Shown: positions 1 through 10,822 of the stretch, piece by piece | How positions within the stretch are numbered: the stretch's first letter is position 1 | How the letters are laid out: each line of letters starts with the position of its first letter | DNA from: Pinus tabuliformis | Lineage: Eukaryota > Streptophyta > Pinopsida > Pinales > Pinaceae | Reading direction: 5' to 3' | DNA length: 64,000 bases | NCBI GenBank assembly: GCA_031772625.1 | Contig: CM062818.1 | Span: 1,682,802,167 to 1,682,866,166 of the forward strand | Notes under the pieces: model-generated | Seen by the model: only the letters and a program-made list of their open reading frames with translations | Told to the model about the DNA's origin: nothing | Database searches by the model: none | Program-made: the position numbers and the translations under genes

Positions 1-385
1 AGCACGAGGGCCTCGGCCAATGGAACCACTCCATGATTTTGCTACGCACTGAACGGGCAACAACGGTGACGACCTCTTCAGTCCACGCAGAGAACAACAT
101 GCAAAGGGCAGAGGGTTTGGTTTGGCAGTGTAGAACTCTCCACGATTTTGCTACGCACTGAACGGGCAACAACGGTGACAGCCTCCTCAGTCCACGCAAA
201 GGGAAGAGGGTTATGTCTGGCAACGTAGAACACTCCACGGGCTCCTCCTCATGGTTTACAAGCTAGCAACAGGCGCAACATCCTTGACAGCCTTCAAAAA
301 ATTTAATTGCAGAATTTTACACAACTTTTTTTTTCTTTGACACGCATTCGCCTCCAAAACTCAACTCAATTGCTCTGATACCATT
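1..385 (-). mobile_element. Copia-type element, 5' leader and primer-binding site (cut by window edge)
   Basis: On the minus strand, positions 383-372 read TGGTATCAGAGC, the usual Copia primer-binding site complementary to initiator tRNA-Met. It lies two bases inside the LTR at 386-683. The rest, to the window edge, would be the untranslated leader. The leader holds an imperfect tandem duplication of about 109 bp: the block starting at 31 recurs at 140, sharing 'gattttgctacgcactgaa'. No gag ORF is visible before the edge, so whether a full element continues outside is unknown. Confidence 0.7.
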
Positions 386-683
386 TGTAATTAATGGAGG
401 TTACAAAACAAGAAAGAAATGAAACTGACAACAACCATACAAGTAATAACTCAGAATTTACGTCGTAAAACCCTGACAGAGTGTCAAGGAAACATCCATG
501 GGGCAAGGGATTGGATTTTCTATTCAATCAATGAAATGATTCTCTCTTAGTTCGGGCATTCATCAGTTTTATATGAGCCTTCTTAGTTACATAACTGCTG
601 ATTCGGTATGAAACTGACTTGTCAATAACTAAAACAATTTATCCAAATTACATTTACATTAATTTGTTGTCAAATTACCAACA
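386..683 (-). mobile_element. Copia LTR, minus strand
   Basis: A 298-bp LTR that on the minus strand begins TGTTGG (at 683) and ends in TTACA (at 386), just before the primer-binding site. A TATA-like stretch (minus-strand CATATAAAA, about 567-576) supplies a plausible core promoter in the right orientation. The outside TSD candidate is 'tcttg' at 684-688, but the other end of the element lies beyond the window, so the TSD cannot be confirmed. It could be the 5' LTR of a full element or a truncated remnant. Confidence 0.7.
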
Positions 684-1610
684 TCTTGGACCGCTCACTG
701 CTCTCGGTTTGTAGTGGATCTTTTTTGCTTGCATCAATTTAGTGATCTCATTTACATTTAATGTCGAGATTTTCCTTTTTATTATCGCATTTGTTTTTTT
801 ACCCATTGCATAAGTCATGTTCTGCACATGGTTTTGATTTGAAATGCAACTTGAGTTCTATAATGAATGCCAGGAGAAATATAGCCCTGCCATTAATATT
901 GTTTCTAAGGATTACTCAATCGGCTTTCTTGCATCCACAGCTTCCTTCAACTCTAACAATTTTTGGCATGTGCTATCTTTAGGTTTGATTACATCCTATT
1001 ATGGCATCTCTTAAAAGGATAATTTGCTCATGTATTCTTGCCCTTATCATTATTTACTACATGCAGAATGAGAAGGACTGTGAAACTATGGTGCCATCTT
1101 TAAATTCTATCATCCTCAACTAGTACGTTAGTTCCAATGTACGGGTCACCAGTTTTCTCCAACAACTCCTAGTTCTCATCCCCACTCGGGAAGTCTGCCA
1201 TCATGGTCAATGCCTAGGGTGTCTTTATATAAAACCCTTGTTGGCAAGGCCTTTCTAGTCATGCACCAGTGATCCCTCCCCTCGGAGTAGTGTTGGTTTC
1301 CCACCGGATTACTTCCACTGTAAGCAATTGATGTTTAACTGTTCGTACTATTTGGCTATTATTGTTGTTAATTGCATGATCTTTATTTTGCCTTGGAAAT
1401 TTTATAAAATTTCAATTTTGTCTGGCATACCAATTAGGCAGGTCAATTCTCTTTGTGATCGGTACCTCCGGCAATTTTATGTCCCACGCTGAGATTTGTT
1501 TGCAGCTTACTTTGGCATGCTTTTTTTTTCTTATGGTTTTGAATGCGTGATTCTTGAATCCATGTGAAATAATTTGTGACATGTGTTACTTTTCCGGATG
1601 CTAGATCTAT
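684..1610. other. No recognisable gene
   Basis: AT-rich unique-looking DNA. Only short, low-quality ORFs occur (the longest is 73 codons at 761-982, with no family resemblance). I see no tRNA, TIR or LTR structure. Confidence 0.5.
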
Positions 1611-2300
1611 TGGGTAGTGCTTTGTACCTGTTACAATATACGAAGAGGACTAATAAGTCTCATGGCATGTATTACTTACAATGGATTTTCTTATTAGACA
1701 TCATCAAATACTTGAATATTTAGGCTCTTCTGTCCAAATTGTAATAGGTAAAACAACTATTATCTTGATCTATGTCTTGTTAGATCTTGTAGCAATCATC
1801 TTGATTTACAAGTTGACATGGCTAAGCGTCTCTATCAAAGAGGACATCATTTAGAGATAGTGCCCTTTTTTCAATTGACGTTTTTACATTGGTAGCAAGG
1901 GCAGGCAGGTTCAATTTTGGTTAGCATTAGCAACAAGAAATAAATAAGACATTGTTTAGCATCTGGTTCCATCCCTCAATTCCAGCAGCCATTTCTAGAA
2001 AGTATGTTTGGGTAGTGCTTGGTACCTGTTATAGTATAGGATGAGGACTAATAAGTGTCAAGACATGTATTGGTTACAATGCAATTTTTTAATTAGACAT
2101 CTTCAAATACTTCAATATTTAGACTCCGCTGTCCAAATTGTAACTGCTAAAACAACTATTATCTTGATCTCTGTCTTCTTAGATCTACAATTTGACATGG
2201 TTAAGTGTCTCAATCGAAGAGGACATCATTTAGAGACTGGTCCCTTTTTTTCAGTCAAAGTTTCTACATTGGTAGCAAGGGCAGGCAGGTTCAATTTCAT
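1611..2300. repeat. 398-bp-offset direct duplication
   Basis: The block from 1611 (tgggtagtgctt...) recurs from 2009 with many shared strings, such as 'aaaacaactattatcttgat', 'gaggacatcatttagaga' and 'attggtagcaagggcagg'. The copies are diverged by substitutions and small indels, so the duplication is old. Each includes a purine-rich stretch that could be read as a short peptide, but stops interrupt both. Function unknown. Confidence 0.75.
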
Positions 2301-2369
2301 CTCCATTCCACCTGGATGCCCAAACACAGGGCCTCCAACTTTGCAATCGCCGTCAAGCAAAACTAGAGG

Positions 2370-3030
2370 GAAAGTATGTTTCTGAAAAGGTGTGGTCATT
2401 GTAAAGATCACTGACAGAAAATCGGTCGTGACATGTACATACCATAATTCTAAGGAGAGGAGCATTCCCTCACCAAATTTTTCCTTTATCGTCTCGATGT
2501 ACCCTTATAACCTATACGATTTTGTGTGTTTCTTCATTCACTCCTGCTTTATCCGAAAAACCCAAAGGGAAATTGTGTTCATCGAAAGGCATGGTCAACT
2601 AGAATCTCAGTTCTACATAAAGACACTGACAGGGAATTTGTCATGACATGTACATATCGTAATTCTAAGGAGAGGATCATTCGCACATCAAATTGTTCCT
2701 TGATCTTCTTGGTCTAGTAAGATTTTGCATGTTTCTTCCATCCTGTCCTCCATTGTTTCTTAGAGGATCATTTGCACACCAAGTTGTTCCTTGATCTTCT
2801 TGGTCTAGTAATATTTTGCATGTTTCTTCCATCTTGTCCTTCATTTTTTCTTTATCGAATTGGGAGTATATCGTTTACCTTCATTTTTTCCTTATCCAAT
2901 TGGGAGTATATCGTTTACCTGATCTAGCTTTCATGTTGACAATGTTTAATGTGCTTCTATAGTTACCTTGTTGCATGCCAGCCTATATTTCTACATTTTC
3001 TGTGGGTGAAGTGTTATAGTTATAGTTTTT
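2370..3030 (+). pseudogene. Repeated fragments of an unidentified exon-like sequence
   Basis: Three partial, diverged copies of one segment lie in a row (about 2370-2560, 2566-2720 and 2760-2935). The second reads in part 'HKDTDREFVMTCTY'. The same segment occurs on the opposite strand at 41030-41474, where it encodes 'VLHQDTDGKFVMTC'. Conservation of the peptide between two distant copies suggests descent from a real coding exon. Sequence after the reading frame also matches (the run ending 'accttgttgcatg'), so non-coding flank was copied too. I do not recognise the protein family. Confidence 0.5.
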
Positions 3031-4432
3031 ATTCCTTTCTTCTATTTAGGTATTCATACCTTTGTGATAAGCGTTTTAGTGGCACATCTAAGAGCTACTC
3101 TTATATGTACCCTTATAAGATGTTTGAGATATAAAGTGCATGTCGCATTTTCACTGTGTCTTGAAAGTAGTCTAATTTGTAACAATGTTATCAGAACCAA
3201 ACCAAACCAGTCAGAACTGGCCAGTTCAACTAGTTGGAGGGCAAAACTGTTTTGGTCCGGTGAACCATACAGTTTTTGGCTGGTTCGGTACTAAATCGGC
3301 CCATTCTTGTACGGATCGGTCTTGTACAATGCTATCAAGCAGGGTTGGAATTTCGATTTCTCTTTACCCGTCATATACATTTTTTTGACGTTTTAGGTCT
3401 TTATTCTTCCTTTCAAAAACCGTTATGTTTAAAATTTTGCCCTTCAAGAGTGATGCTTTTATAATAAATTAACCCTTTACCAATAAGGATCTATTAAAAA
3501 ATTACCTTTCAATAACACACTTATGTTTAAAAATTTCACATTTTTATGATAAGATAAGAAAAAACAAAATGACCATAACAAACAAATGACTTATTGAATT
3601 CTGAATCTTGGTTTGAAATTATATGGAACACTCACAATAAAATATGCATAACTTTGAAATCAAATGTCCTAGACCAGGACATGGCATAGCATTTGTGTAT
3701 ATAAGATATGACTAAGGAGATCTCATGTGACATATAAGATGACCAACAAAGTAAAACTATAAGATGGTCTATCCCCCCATCGTCTCCACAATCATAATAA
3801 CATGGAATCAATATGGAGGTCCACGATGGAGAGTTTGAAGTCAAGCAAGCACAATATATTAAAAGTGTTTTAATATTTCATAAGTGGCAGTAGATGTTGT
3901 TCTTCATGAGCCGATCTTTCAGAGCTTTTAAGTGATATGTTGAGACACTAAAGATCTGGTGCACACTGTAGTTGTAGCGACACTTCCGTTGTTCCATAGG
4001 TGACACGTGACATATGATAACTTTCATAAGGTAGTGTTATTAACACTGTGATAGCCCACCGACCCAAATAAGCCAATAAAGATGGGTGTTGAATACACTC
4101 AGAGAGAGCAAGTGGCAACAAGCAGGGTTGTGGTCCAAATTCATTATGACAAGGAAGAGGCTTTGTGCTTTCAACTACGTAATGTTTTGGGCTACGTAGG
4201 TTCGATGATGTACTAGCACACTCAAGAAATGATTGTTTGTTTCATTCAAGTGGGATTGTTAATGATTTTTGCATAAGAGATAAATGCATGTTCATTGAAT
4301 TTCAAGGAAACTATTTGGACTTGGATTCTAATCCAACTTACCCTGATCAAACAAATTGTGATTTATTGAATGACATTCCTTCCAAGGAGTATGAAATATG
4401 TATCTTTTCCCCTTTTCCCTAAGGTGAACATA

Positions 4433-4594
4433 GTGAACGTCTAGGTGACACCTACAAGAATTAAATCATACTAGATCGAGCACCCAATGAGATTTCATCA
4501 TGAAAAAAACATGGTGAGCGTCTAGGTGACGCCTACGAGAATTAAATCATACTAGGTTGAGCACCCAATGAGATCTCATCTTGAAAAAAACATT
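4433..4594. repeat. 81-bp tandem duplication
   Basis: Two adjacent copies (4433-4513 and 4514-4594) share 'gcacccaatgagat' and 'gaattaaatcatactag'. Inside the inner hAT-like element. Confidence 0.85.
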
Positions 4595-4656
4595 TCAAAT
4601 AGGCCTTTCATAAAACACATTGTCAGTGATGGATAGAGGAGTGAAACACAAACAAT

Positions 4657-4868
4657 GACATTAGTTAAATATGTACACAAATTTTACAATTTTTATAAAA
4701 GAATTGTGTTTATAAAGTGGAATTATTGACAATTTTTTCTTAGGTTTAGAGTATGTCTTAAAATCAGGACATTAGTTAAATATATACACAAATTTTATAG
4801 AATAATTGTGTTTATAATGTGGAATTATTGACAATTTTTTTTAGGTCTAGAATATGTCTTAAAATAGT
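4657..4868. repeat. 111-bp tandem duplication
   Basis: Copies begin at 4657 and 4768 with 'gacattagttaaatat' and share 'ggaattattgacaattttt' and the end 'atgtcttaaaat'. Inside the inner hAT-like element. Confidence 0.85.
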
Positions 4869-4954
4869 TTTTGTTTGGCTAAGAGTTTGAGTTTATGAGA
4901 CATAAAGAAACAAGTTAATGGATGTAGATGTAGAGGCATTTCAGGGTAATTCCA

Positions 4955-5080
4955 GGGTCATGGTTTTCTAGAATAACTATGGCGAGTCAACCTTTTCTAG
5001 AATAACTATGGTGAGTCAAACTGCATTATGGATTACGGAGGGTCATGGTTTTCTGGAATAACTATGGTGAGTCAACCTGC
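4955..5080. repeat. Short imperfect tandem repeats
   Basis: Three copies of a 30-35-bp motif containing 'ggaataactatggtgagtca' or a close variant, the first and third preceded by 'gggtcatggttttct'. Likely slippage products inside the inner hAT-like element. Confidence 0.75.
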
Positions 5081-5507
5081 TTTATGGACGGGGCTAGCGA
5101 TGATTATCCATAATATGAGTTTGGCATTGAATTATAATTTTTTTTTCCCAATATGTTAAAAAAAACATTATCAATAATATGAGTTAAACAATTGAATTAT
5201 AATTTTTTTCCCAATATGTTAAAAAAAACTAGATAGAAAATATTAAAATATTGTGGTGAACAATTGGCTATTGTTTTAACTAAACATCATAAAGAAAACA
5301 TACTCATTTTCCATAATATGTTAAAAAAGAAAAAAATAGACAAAAATATTAAATTATTATGGCGAACAATTCACTAAATATATTTCAAATATGTTTTTAA
5401 CTAAATCATAAAGAAAACAAAAATTGTGTTTATTAAATTCTAATTGTTTAATATTTGAGGAATTTTTAAACCTACTAAATTGATTTATACATTGAGAAAG
5501 GTGATTT

Positions 5508-5711
5508 TTTTTTTCACTTCTGGTTCACGGATACCTGGGTCAATGGGTAGCCGCTACATCCAGGGTTGTTCAACACTGAGTGGACGCACCCGAAGGCATC
5601 AACACCCCTCGGCCTATTTACTGACCTAACCCCAAGAGCTTTCGGGATTCGACCCTGTGACCTCCCATTGGCGAGGCACTTGATTTGACCGATTGAGCTA
5701 ACTCTTGGGGC
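5508..5711 (-). mobile_element. tRNA-derived SINE
   Basis: A 204-bp minus-strand element with a perfect 16-bp TSD, 'ttgagaaaggtgattt', at 5492-5507 and 5712-5727. Read on the minus strand, the head has a pol III A box TAGCTCAATCGG (5700-5689) and a B box GGGTCGAATCC (5655-5645, one mismatch to the consensus GGTTCGANTCC). The spacing is right for a tRNA-derived promoter, and the body ends in a poly(A) run (plus-strand T run, about 5505-5514). The tRNA-like head explains the resemblance to a tRNA gene, but there is no complete cloverleaf. It sits inside the inner hAT-like element, so it is the third layer of the nest. Family name not assigned. Confidence 0.87.
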
Positions 5712-5957
5712 TTGAGAAAGGTGATTTAAACAACACAAAACTACAATTTCATTAAAAAATAAATTATTTAATTCTAAAAAAACTAAAAATTAAAATAGTT
5801 AATAATAATCGTCATTTAAAAAAATACACATATATAAAATAAACATTTTTCTAAATTTTAATTTTCTATATCAAACACACAAAATAATAATGATGATTAT
5901 ATTTATTAATAAATTAAACAAAAAATAACTCAAAATAATCTCAATATCTAATTTTAA

Positions 5958-5989
<32 letters not shown>

Positions 5990-6480
5990 AACACTTTTTT
6001 ATATATAAATTTAGTACACCACCACATATAAAAAATAATTATTACTATATATATATTCATAAATTCAAACCAAAACTAATGTATTTATATAAAATAAATA
6101 TAAAAAATAGCATTTAAAAACAACTACTACAAATAACATTTAAAAATAATCATTACTGAAAAGTTCAATTCTTTAATTGTAAGTATGATTAGAGTGCTAT
6201 TTAAGGTTTCTAAAATGTAAACCAATTGATGATCAAACACATCGCCCACTCAGAGTACAAGACATATTTCAATTTCTTATTCAGGGTAGAGACTTATATT
6301 CTATTCTAATATCGTGAAGTTTCTAGGAGCGAAATGTCCGTTTTCAAAATATTATATGCCGTCAAAAACATGTTCTTCACTCTTCAAACCATGTTATGCC
6401 AGATGGTCATTTAAAAATTTTCAGCATATTTAACGACTAAAATGGCTTTGATGGGCAAAATGCCCGTCAAATTCCAACTC

Positions 6481-6690
6481 TGCTATCAAGGACCCTTTGA
6501 AAACAATCAACTGATTCTTGTACGGATCGGTCTTGTACAATGCTATCAAGGACCCTTTGAAAACAATCAACCGATTCTTGTAAAGATCGGTCTTGTACAA
6601 TGCTATCAAGGACCCTTTAAAAACAATTAACCGATTCTTGTACGGATCGGTCTTGTACAATGCTATCAAGGACCCTTTGAAAACAATCAT
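6481..6690. repeat. 60-bp tandem array (3.5 copies)
   Basis: The unit starts 'tgctatcaaggacccttt' at 6481, 6541, 6601 and 6661, an exact 60-bp period with few substitutions. A further partial unit lies at 3302-3339, separated by the inner hAT insertion. Because the period is a multiple of three it makes a repetitive open frame on the minus strand, which I treat as a by-product. Such subterminal arrays in hAT elements can bind transposase, but that role is only inferred. Confidence 0.92.
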
Positions 6691-7592
6691 TTTTTTAAAG
6701 TAATGATTTATTCTCGGAGAAGCCTAGTTTTTGACCAAATTCCTAATATTCAAGCCTATGGCCTTGCTATTGCTATGCGTAATGTTAAATTCTTAAAGTA
6801 AAAGGATGAAAATGAAAGATTCATCATTTAACTTAAATTTTTAACATTACCATGAAATGACTCAGGGTGTTTGAGAGTAGTTCCAAACTCATTGAGTGGA
6901 GAAAGTAGAATTTTAGATCCCAATCAAAATCCACCAGACTAAACAGTTTTTCATGATTTCAGAGTTTGGGGATTGTAATGTTTCGATTGGATTTTGTCAT
7001 GTATGAGGGCATGGAACTAGCATATAATCAAGAGCACCAATCCTTCTATGTATCTTGATGTTAGTGGCATTGATTGTTCAACTCCTCTATCATGATCCTA
7101 CTAAAAATGTACCCATCACTCAAACAAAATCTTGAATTGACATTCGAAGCATCTTCTATCTTATTTTAATGCTTAGAGGGTGATATTGATGACAAAGATT
7201 CCAATATAGGCAAAGATTTTGATGATATGTATGTATTGGTTGTAGCATGATTTTTTTTTGGATGCCAGAGGCCATCTAGGGCCTTATTGTTGATGTATTT
7301 TCGGTTCAGAGATGGATTGCACTCAGTTTTATTTTGGTTATTTGCACCCTTACATGCTATATAGATGAGAACATTTGCTTATTTGTGTATAAATGGTTTG
7401 GATTCATATGGATGCGCATTAATACATAGTTTTTTGTATGTTTGTTTACATTTGAATATTAAACTTCTTTTTGGTTAACTGGTTTTTTGGTCCAGTTTTT
7501 TTTATTGGCTCCAGTCCAGTTCCAATCGATTCCCAGTCCAAGGGGCTTACAGGTTTGATGACTGGTCCAATTTTGATAACATTTATTTGTAA

Positions 7593-8006
7593 TGCATATG
7601 GCTTATTTCTTTCAAATGTTTCATTTCCCTATCACATTAATTAATAGTTAGACCAAAGCTAAATATGATCTTCAACGATGCAAAAGAAAAGTATTACTTG
7701 CCATTGGAAGGAACGAATGCTTCTTCCTTGAAGCATGGTTGGAGTCATCACTTTATGTTTCTTATGTCACTTTGAAGATGTAATTTGCGGTGACAATAAG
7801 ATGGTCTATTCAGTTTTGTGCAAGTGAGTGACACCTTCAATAATATCTTAGTCATATGAAGGTGGTATGGGTTATTGCGTGTTTCTTTTGATAAGTAAAC
7901 ATAACTTACCATGAGAATGAATAAATGTTTCGTCCTTGAATTATGGTTGAAGTTATCACTTGATATTTCTTATATCACTTTGAAGATGTAATTTGTAGTG
8001 GCAATA
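7593..8006. repeat. Diverged partial duplication
   Basis: Sequence around 7700-7800 and 7910-8005 shares 'tatcactttgaagatgtaatttg' (or a close variant) and a preceding 'ccttgaa.catggttg.agt.atcactt' pattern. This is an old local duplication adjoining the larger one that starts near 8007. No gene. Confidence 0.6.
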
Positions 8007-8590
8007 TGTGGGACATCCAAAATAATTTTTAGTCACATGAAGAAAGTATAGGCTTTATTTTCTCATCAAGAAAGCATCACAAATGTTGTCATGTTGATGC
8101 CATTCTTTGGAAGCCATTAAATCTTTTGTTGATTTATGTTGTTTAATGAATGAATGTTGGTTGTATGTGAGAAGGTAATTGTTAGTTTCAAGAGGAAGAA
8201 AGAGAAGATTAATGTGCAAAAAAATCCCAAATTACGAATATGTGAGAGTATCTTTGACTTAAAATGATGGAAATCACACCTTGTTGGTTCCCAAGGTGTT
8301 TTAAATACAAAAATGAGGTTAATTACTATTTTAGGATTTTAAAGTATCTTTCACCCAATTGTTAGTATGATAACACTACTTTACCTTCGTAAATATATCC
8401 ATCATAAAAAAACTTATTTCAACATTAGAATACTATAAACTTTACGATAAATTTGCATCTTTGATTGAATACATTAGAGTTGTTGTTTTATGAAGTTTTC
8501 TTCTTTAGAAATTAAATTTACATTGTTAAGGTATGGGTATTCGTGGATATTTTTTGAAGGCATGAGAGCCTTTTGGTTTGCAATTAGACT
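8007..8590. repeat. About 580-bp direct repeat, copy 1
   Basis: Matches 9064-9650 over nearly its whole length at an offset of about 1057 bp. Shared strings include 'tttaatgaatgaatgttggtt', 'gataacactactttacctt' and 'ggcatgagagccttttggtt'. Neither copy has a sustained reading frame. The repeats are in the same orientation and enclose about 470 bp, but I see no LTR hallmarks (TG...CA ends, primer-binding site or TSD). Confidence 0.85.
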
Positions 8591-8776
8591 TCCATCTTTC
8601 ATGTTTCAAGTAGAATGCCATGTTGACAAGAAATTAAAATAATGGTATGCAGAAATTCTTGAAATAATGATATAGTAGAAAAGATAGACAAAAAATTTGG
8701 AGGCACAATGCAACATGATGTATCATTTGGTTATTAATTTGGTAAGGAGTTTGCGATCAACAACTTCTTTGAAAGG

Positions 8777-8938
8777 ATGTCGACTGGGTCATCTCCAGAT
8801 GAGGGAAATGAAGAAGAGTTTCTTCAACAAGCCCTTGGAAATGTGGAAATGGAATGCTTGGCTCAAGAGATAAAGTCATCTATGGAGGAACATATTGAAG
8901 CTAACAATGAACATGCTTTCACTAACATTTTCTTATGA
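8777..8938 (+). CDS. Unrecognised 53-codon acidic ORF
   Basis: The ORF starts MSTGSSPDEGNEEEFL and is rich in Glu and Gln. It lies between the two 580-bp direct repeats. Its composition resembles the C-terminal end of a larger gag-like or nuclear protein, and the upstream frame is closed, so it could be a terminal exon or chance. No family assigned. Confidence 0.2.
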   Translation: MSTGSSPDEGNEEEFLQQALGNVEMECLAQEIKSSMEEHIEANNEHAFTNIFL

Positions 8939-9063
8939 TTTGCAAAGTAATTTTGATTTTAGGCTTGTTTAATAGGATATATACAAAGTCAACACTTTTG
9001 GTATTCCTTTGTGAGGTAAAATCAAATGTTTTTAATTGGATTGTCTATTCTCTTTCGCGCAAA

Positions 9064-9650
9064 TGTGTGACATCCAAAACAATAATAGTCATATGAGGAA
9101 AGTATAGGCTTTCTTTTCTCATCAAGAAGTCATCATAAATATTGTCGTGATTGATGTCATCGACTCTCTATGGTTTTTGGAAGCCTTGGAATCTTTTGTT
9201 GATTTATGTTCTTTAATGAATGAATGTTGGTTATATGTGAGAAGGAAATTGTTGGTTTCAAGAGGAAGAAATGGAGGATTAATGTGGAACAAAATCCCAA
9301 ATTACAAATATGTGAGCGTATCTTTGACTTAAAATTATGGAAATCGCACCTTTTTGGTTCCCAATGTGTTTTAAATACAAAAATGAGGTTAATTACTTTT
9401 TTAGCATTTTAAAGTATCTTTCACACAAATGTTTGGATGATAACACTACTTTACCTTCTTAAATATATCCATCATAAAAAAATTATTTCAGCGTTAGAAT
9501 ACTATAAACTTTATGATAAATTTGTATCTTTGATTGAATACATTAGAGATGTTGTTTTATGAAGTTTTCTTATTCAAAAACTAAATTTTCATTGTTAAGT
9601 TATGGGTATACATGGAATTTTTTGAAGGCATGAGAGCCTTTTGGTTGGCT
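9064..9650. repeat. About 580-bp direct repeat, copy 2
   Basis: Second copy of the 8007-8590 sequence, with scattered substitutions. It ends near 'ggcatgagagccttttggttggc'. Short ORFs within it (9147-9332, 9224-9412) are not conserved in copy 1, so I do not call them genes. Confidence 0.85.
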
Positions 9651-10610
9651 TGGCAACCATTTCGTGTCCTTTGTTCTTGGGTTTCTGTCAATTGGTAATG
9701 TCTAGGGCATGGTATATAATTTGTGTAAATAATGGTGTCTGTTGTCACGTGAATTGTTCATCGTGGGTTGAAGGGCTCCTATGGGTTGGTTTTCTTGGGT
9801 GTTTGAGAGTCTTCTGTGTCAAGGGTCTTATGTTTTGTGTGAATAAGAGTATTTGTTTAACGGTGTTGGAGAATGGACCCTCTGTAGAGGCAGCTGTGAC
9901 CTTTGTCCAACACTTTGGTGCTTCTATTGAGTCTAAGGTTTGTGTCATGAGCATTGGGGATGATATAGTGGGTTGGAGCTTTGGTTCTGGGATGTATGTG
10001 TCTGGTATTTTCTCTTGTTTTTCGCAGGCAGAGGTATACATATTAGGTACTCCAGGTGCGCCCTTGGTCTCTATCATGTCGTCACATCAACGAATTCATT
10101 GTAGGTAGGGAGAGGGGGCAATGGTCCAAGAGGTTAGAGAGGAGTGAGGCTTTTCTCTCATGACTCGGTTGCCACTTACTTCAATGCAATTCTGCTAGAA
10201 ACAAGGAAGGAAATTCACAAGATTTAGACTCAAGCTGGTGTGGAGAGACAATCCCACTTAGATTTAGAAATCTTAGAGGATATGCCGACTTGGCTTCTTA
10301 ATATTGGGCACACAAGGTGTAGGATGAAGCAATATTAGAACTCAGTGGTCCTACACTAGCAAATGAAGACATTGTTGAGTTTGTTCCTGAAAGACAAGCA
10401 AGTGGAGTGGTCTTGGAGGAAAAAAAAAGAATGCTCATGAATCAATGTGTATGCTTGGACAAGATTGATTCTTTCCTTGCCCATGTGGAGGGCCACATTG
10501 CATGTGAATTTGATAGTGGGAATTCGCTAGATCCTCCAAATTTGAGTGCGAGGGTACCAACAACAATATCTTCTTCAGATAATGGTTAAAGTTCCTAGTG
10601 GTTGGATTTG
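9651..10610 (+). other. Unrecognised region with two modest ORFs
   Basis: There is one 155-codon ORF (9641-10108), Cys- and Val-rich, starting MVGLATISCPLFLGF, and one 60-codon ORF (10407-10589) starting MVLEEKKRMLMNQCV. The first overlaps the end of the 580-bp repeat, has unusual Cys content and matches nothing I recognise. The second has more protein-like composition. They may be decayed retroelement coding sequence, but I see no diagnostic motif. Confidence 0.25.
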
Positions 10611-10822
10611 TAGTTCTATGTTCTTTGTGTTATGGTTTTTCCTAGTCAAAAGGGCTTTCGGCTTTATGATGTACTTAGTTTTTATTACTCTATGTGTTGG
10701 TCATGGTGTAGTGTTCAGTCTTATGAATTTTGTGGCCATGGTGTGGTGTTTAGTCTTGTGAATTTTGTATCCAGGGCTGTATCGAAATATGTAAGCCAAC
10801 TAATGGTAATGGTTTGAGGAGG
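10611..10822 (+). other. Possible retroelement 3' UTR
   Basis: A T/G-rich stretch with two copies of a short phrase ('catggtgtagtgttcagtctt' and 'catggtgtggtgtttagtctt'). It includes 'cctagtcaaaagggctttcgg', which reminds me of plant retrotransposon 3' ends. Weakly supported. A perfect 16-bp palindrome, gaggattaaaatcctc, straddles its junction (about 10817-10832) with the next repeat array. Confidence 0.25.

Larger units (their letters stand above)
3340..6482. mobile_element. Inner hAT-like DNA transposon nested in the outer one
   Basis: The element is flanked by a perfect 8-bp duplication 'ctatcaag' (3332-3339 and 6483-6490). The left end is CAGGGTTGGAATTT; the reverse complement of the right end is CAGAGTTGGAATTT, a 14-bp TIR with one mismatch. 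The left end also carries 'acccgtca' and 'tttttttgacgtttt', motifs repeated at the hAT-like end at 61909. It inserted exactly into the 60-bp tandem array of the outer element, splitting one unit. At 3.14 kb it lacks any transposase-like ORF; the longest ORF (4237-4422, 61 codons) is unrecognised. It contains several local duplications and a SINE. Confidence 0.85.
3175..7592. mobile_element. Outer hAT-like DNA transposon, non-autonomous (with nested insertions)
   Basis: The 8-bp TSD 'atttgtaa' is perfect at 3175-3182 and 7585-7592. Between them the element (3183-7584) has imperfect terminal inverted repeats: left CAATGTTATCAGAACC, right (reverse complement) AAATGTTATCAAAATT, followed on both sides by a subterminal CCAGTC. 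An 8-bp TSD and a CAxTGTTATCA terminus are typical of the hAT superfamily. Removing the nested 3.14-kb insertion and its TSD copy leaves about 1.25 kb with no transposase ORF, so the element is non-autonomous. Its subterminal region carries a 60-bp tandem array (6481-6690). Strand cannot be assigned. Confidence 0.82.

Noticed and set aside
5640-5711. tRNA gene
   Set aside because: A and B boxes are present, but no full cloverleaf; the TSD and poly(A) tail show it is the head of a SINE.
6430-6690. Repetitive 86-codon minus-strand ORF (IVFKGSLIALYKTDPYKNRL repeats)
   Set aside because: The 60-bp tandem array is a multiple of three and open by chance in this frame; it lies in non-coding transposon DNA, and the plus strand is open too.
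9641-10108. 155-codon ORF as a host gene
   Set aside because: Starts inside a direct repeat, has odd Cys/Val composition and no recognisable domain; kept only as an unrecognised region.
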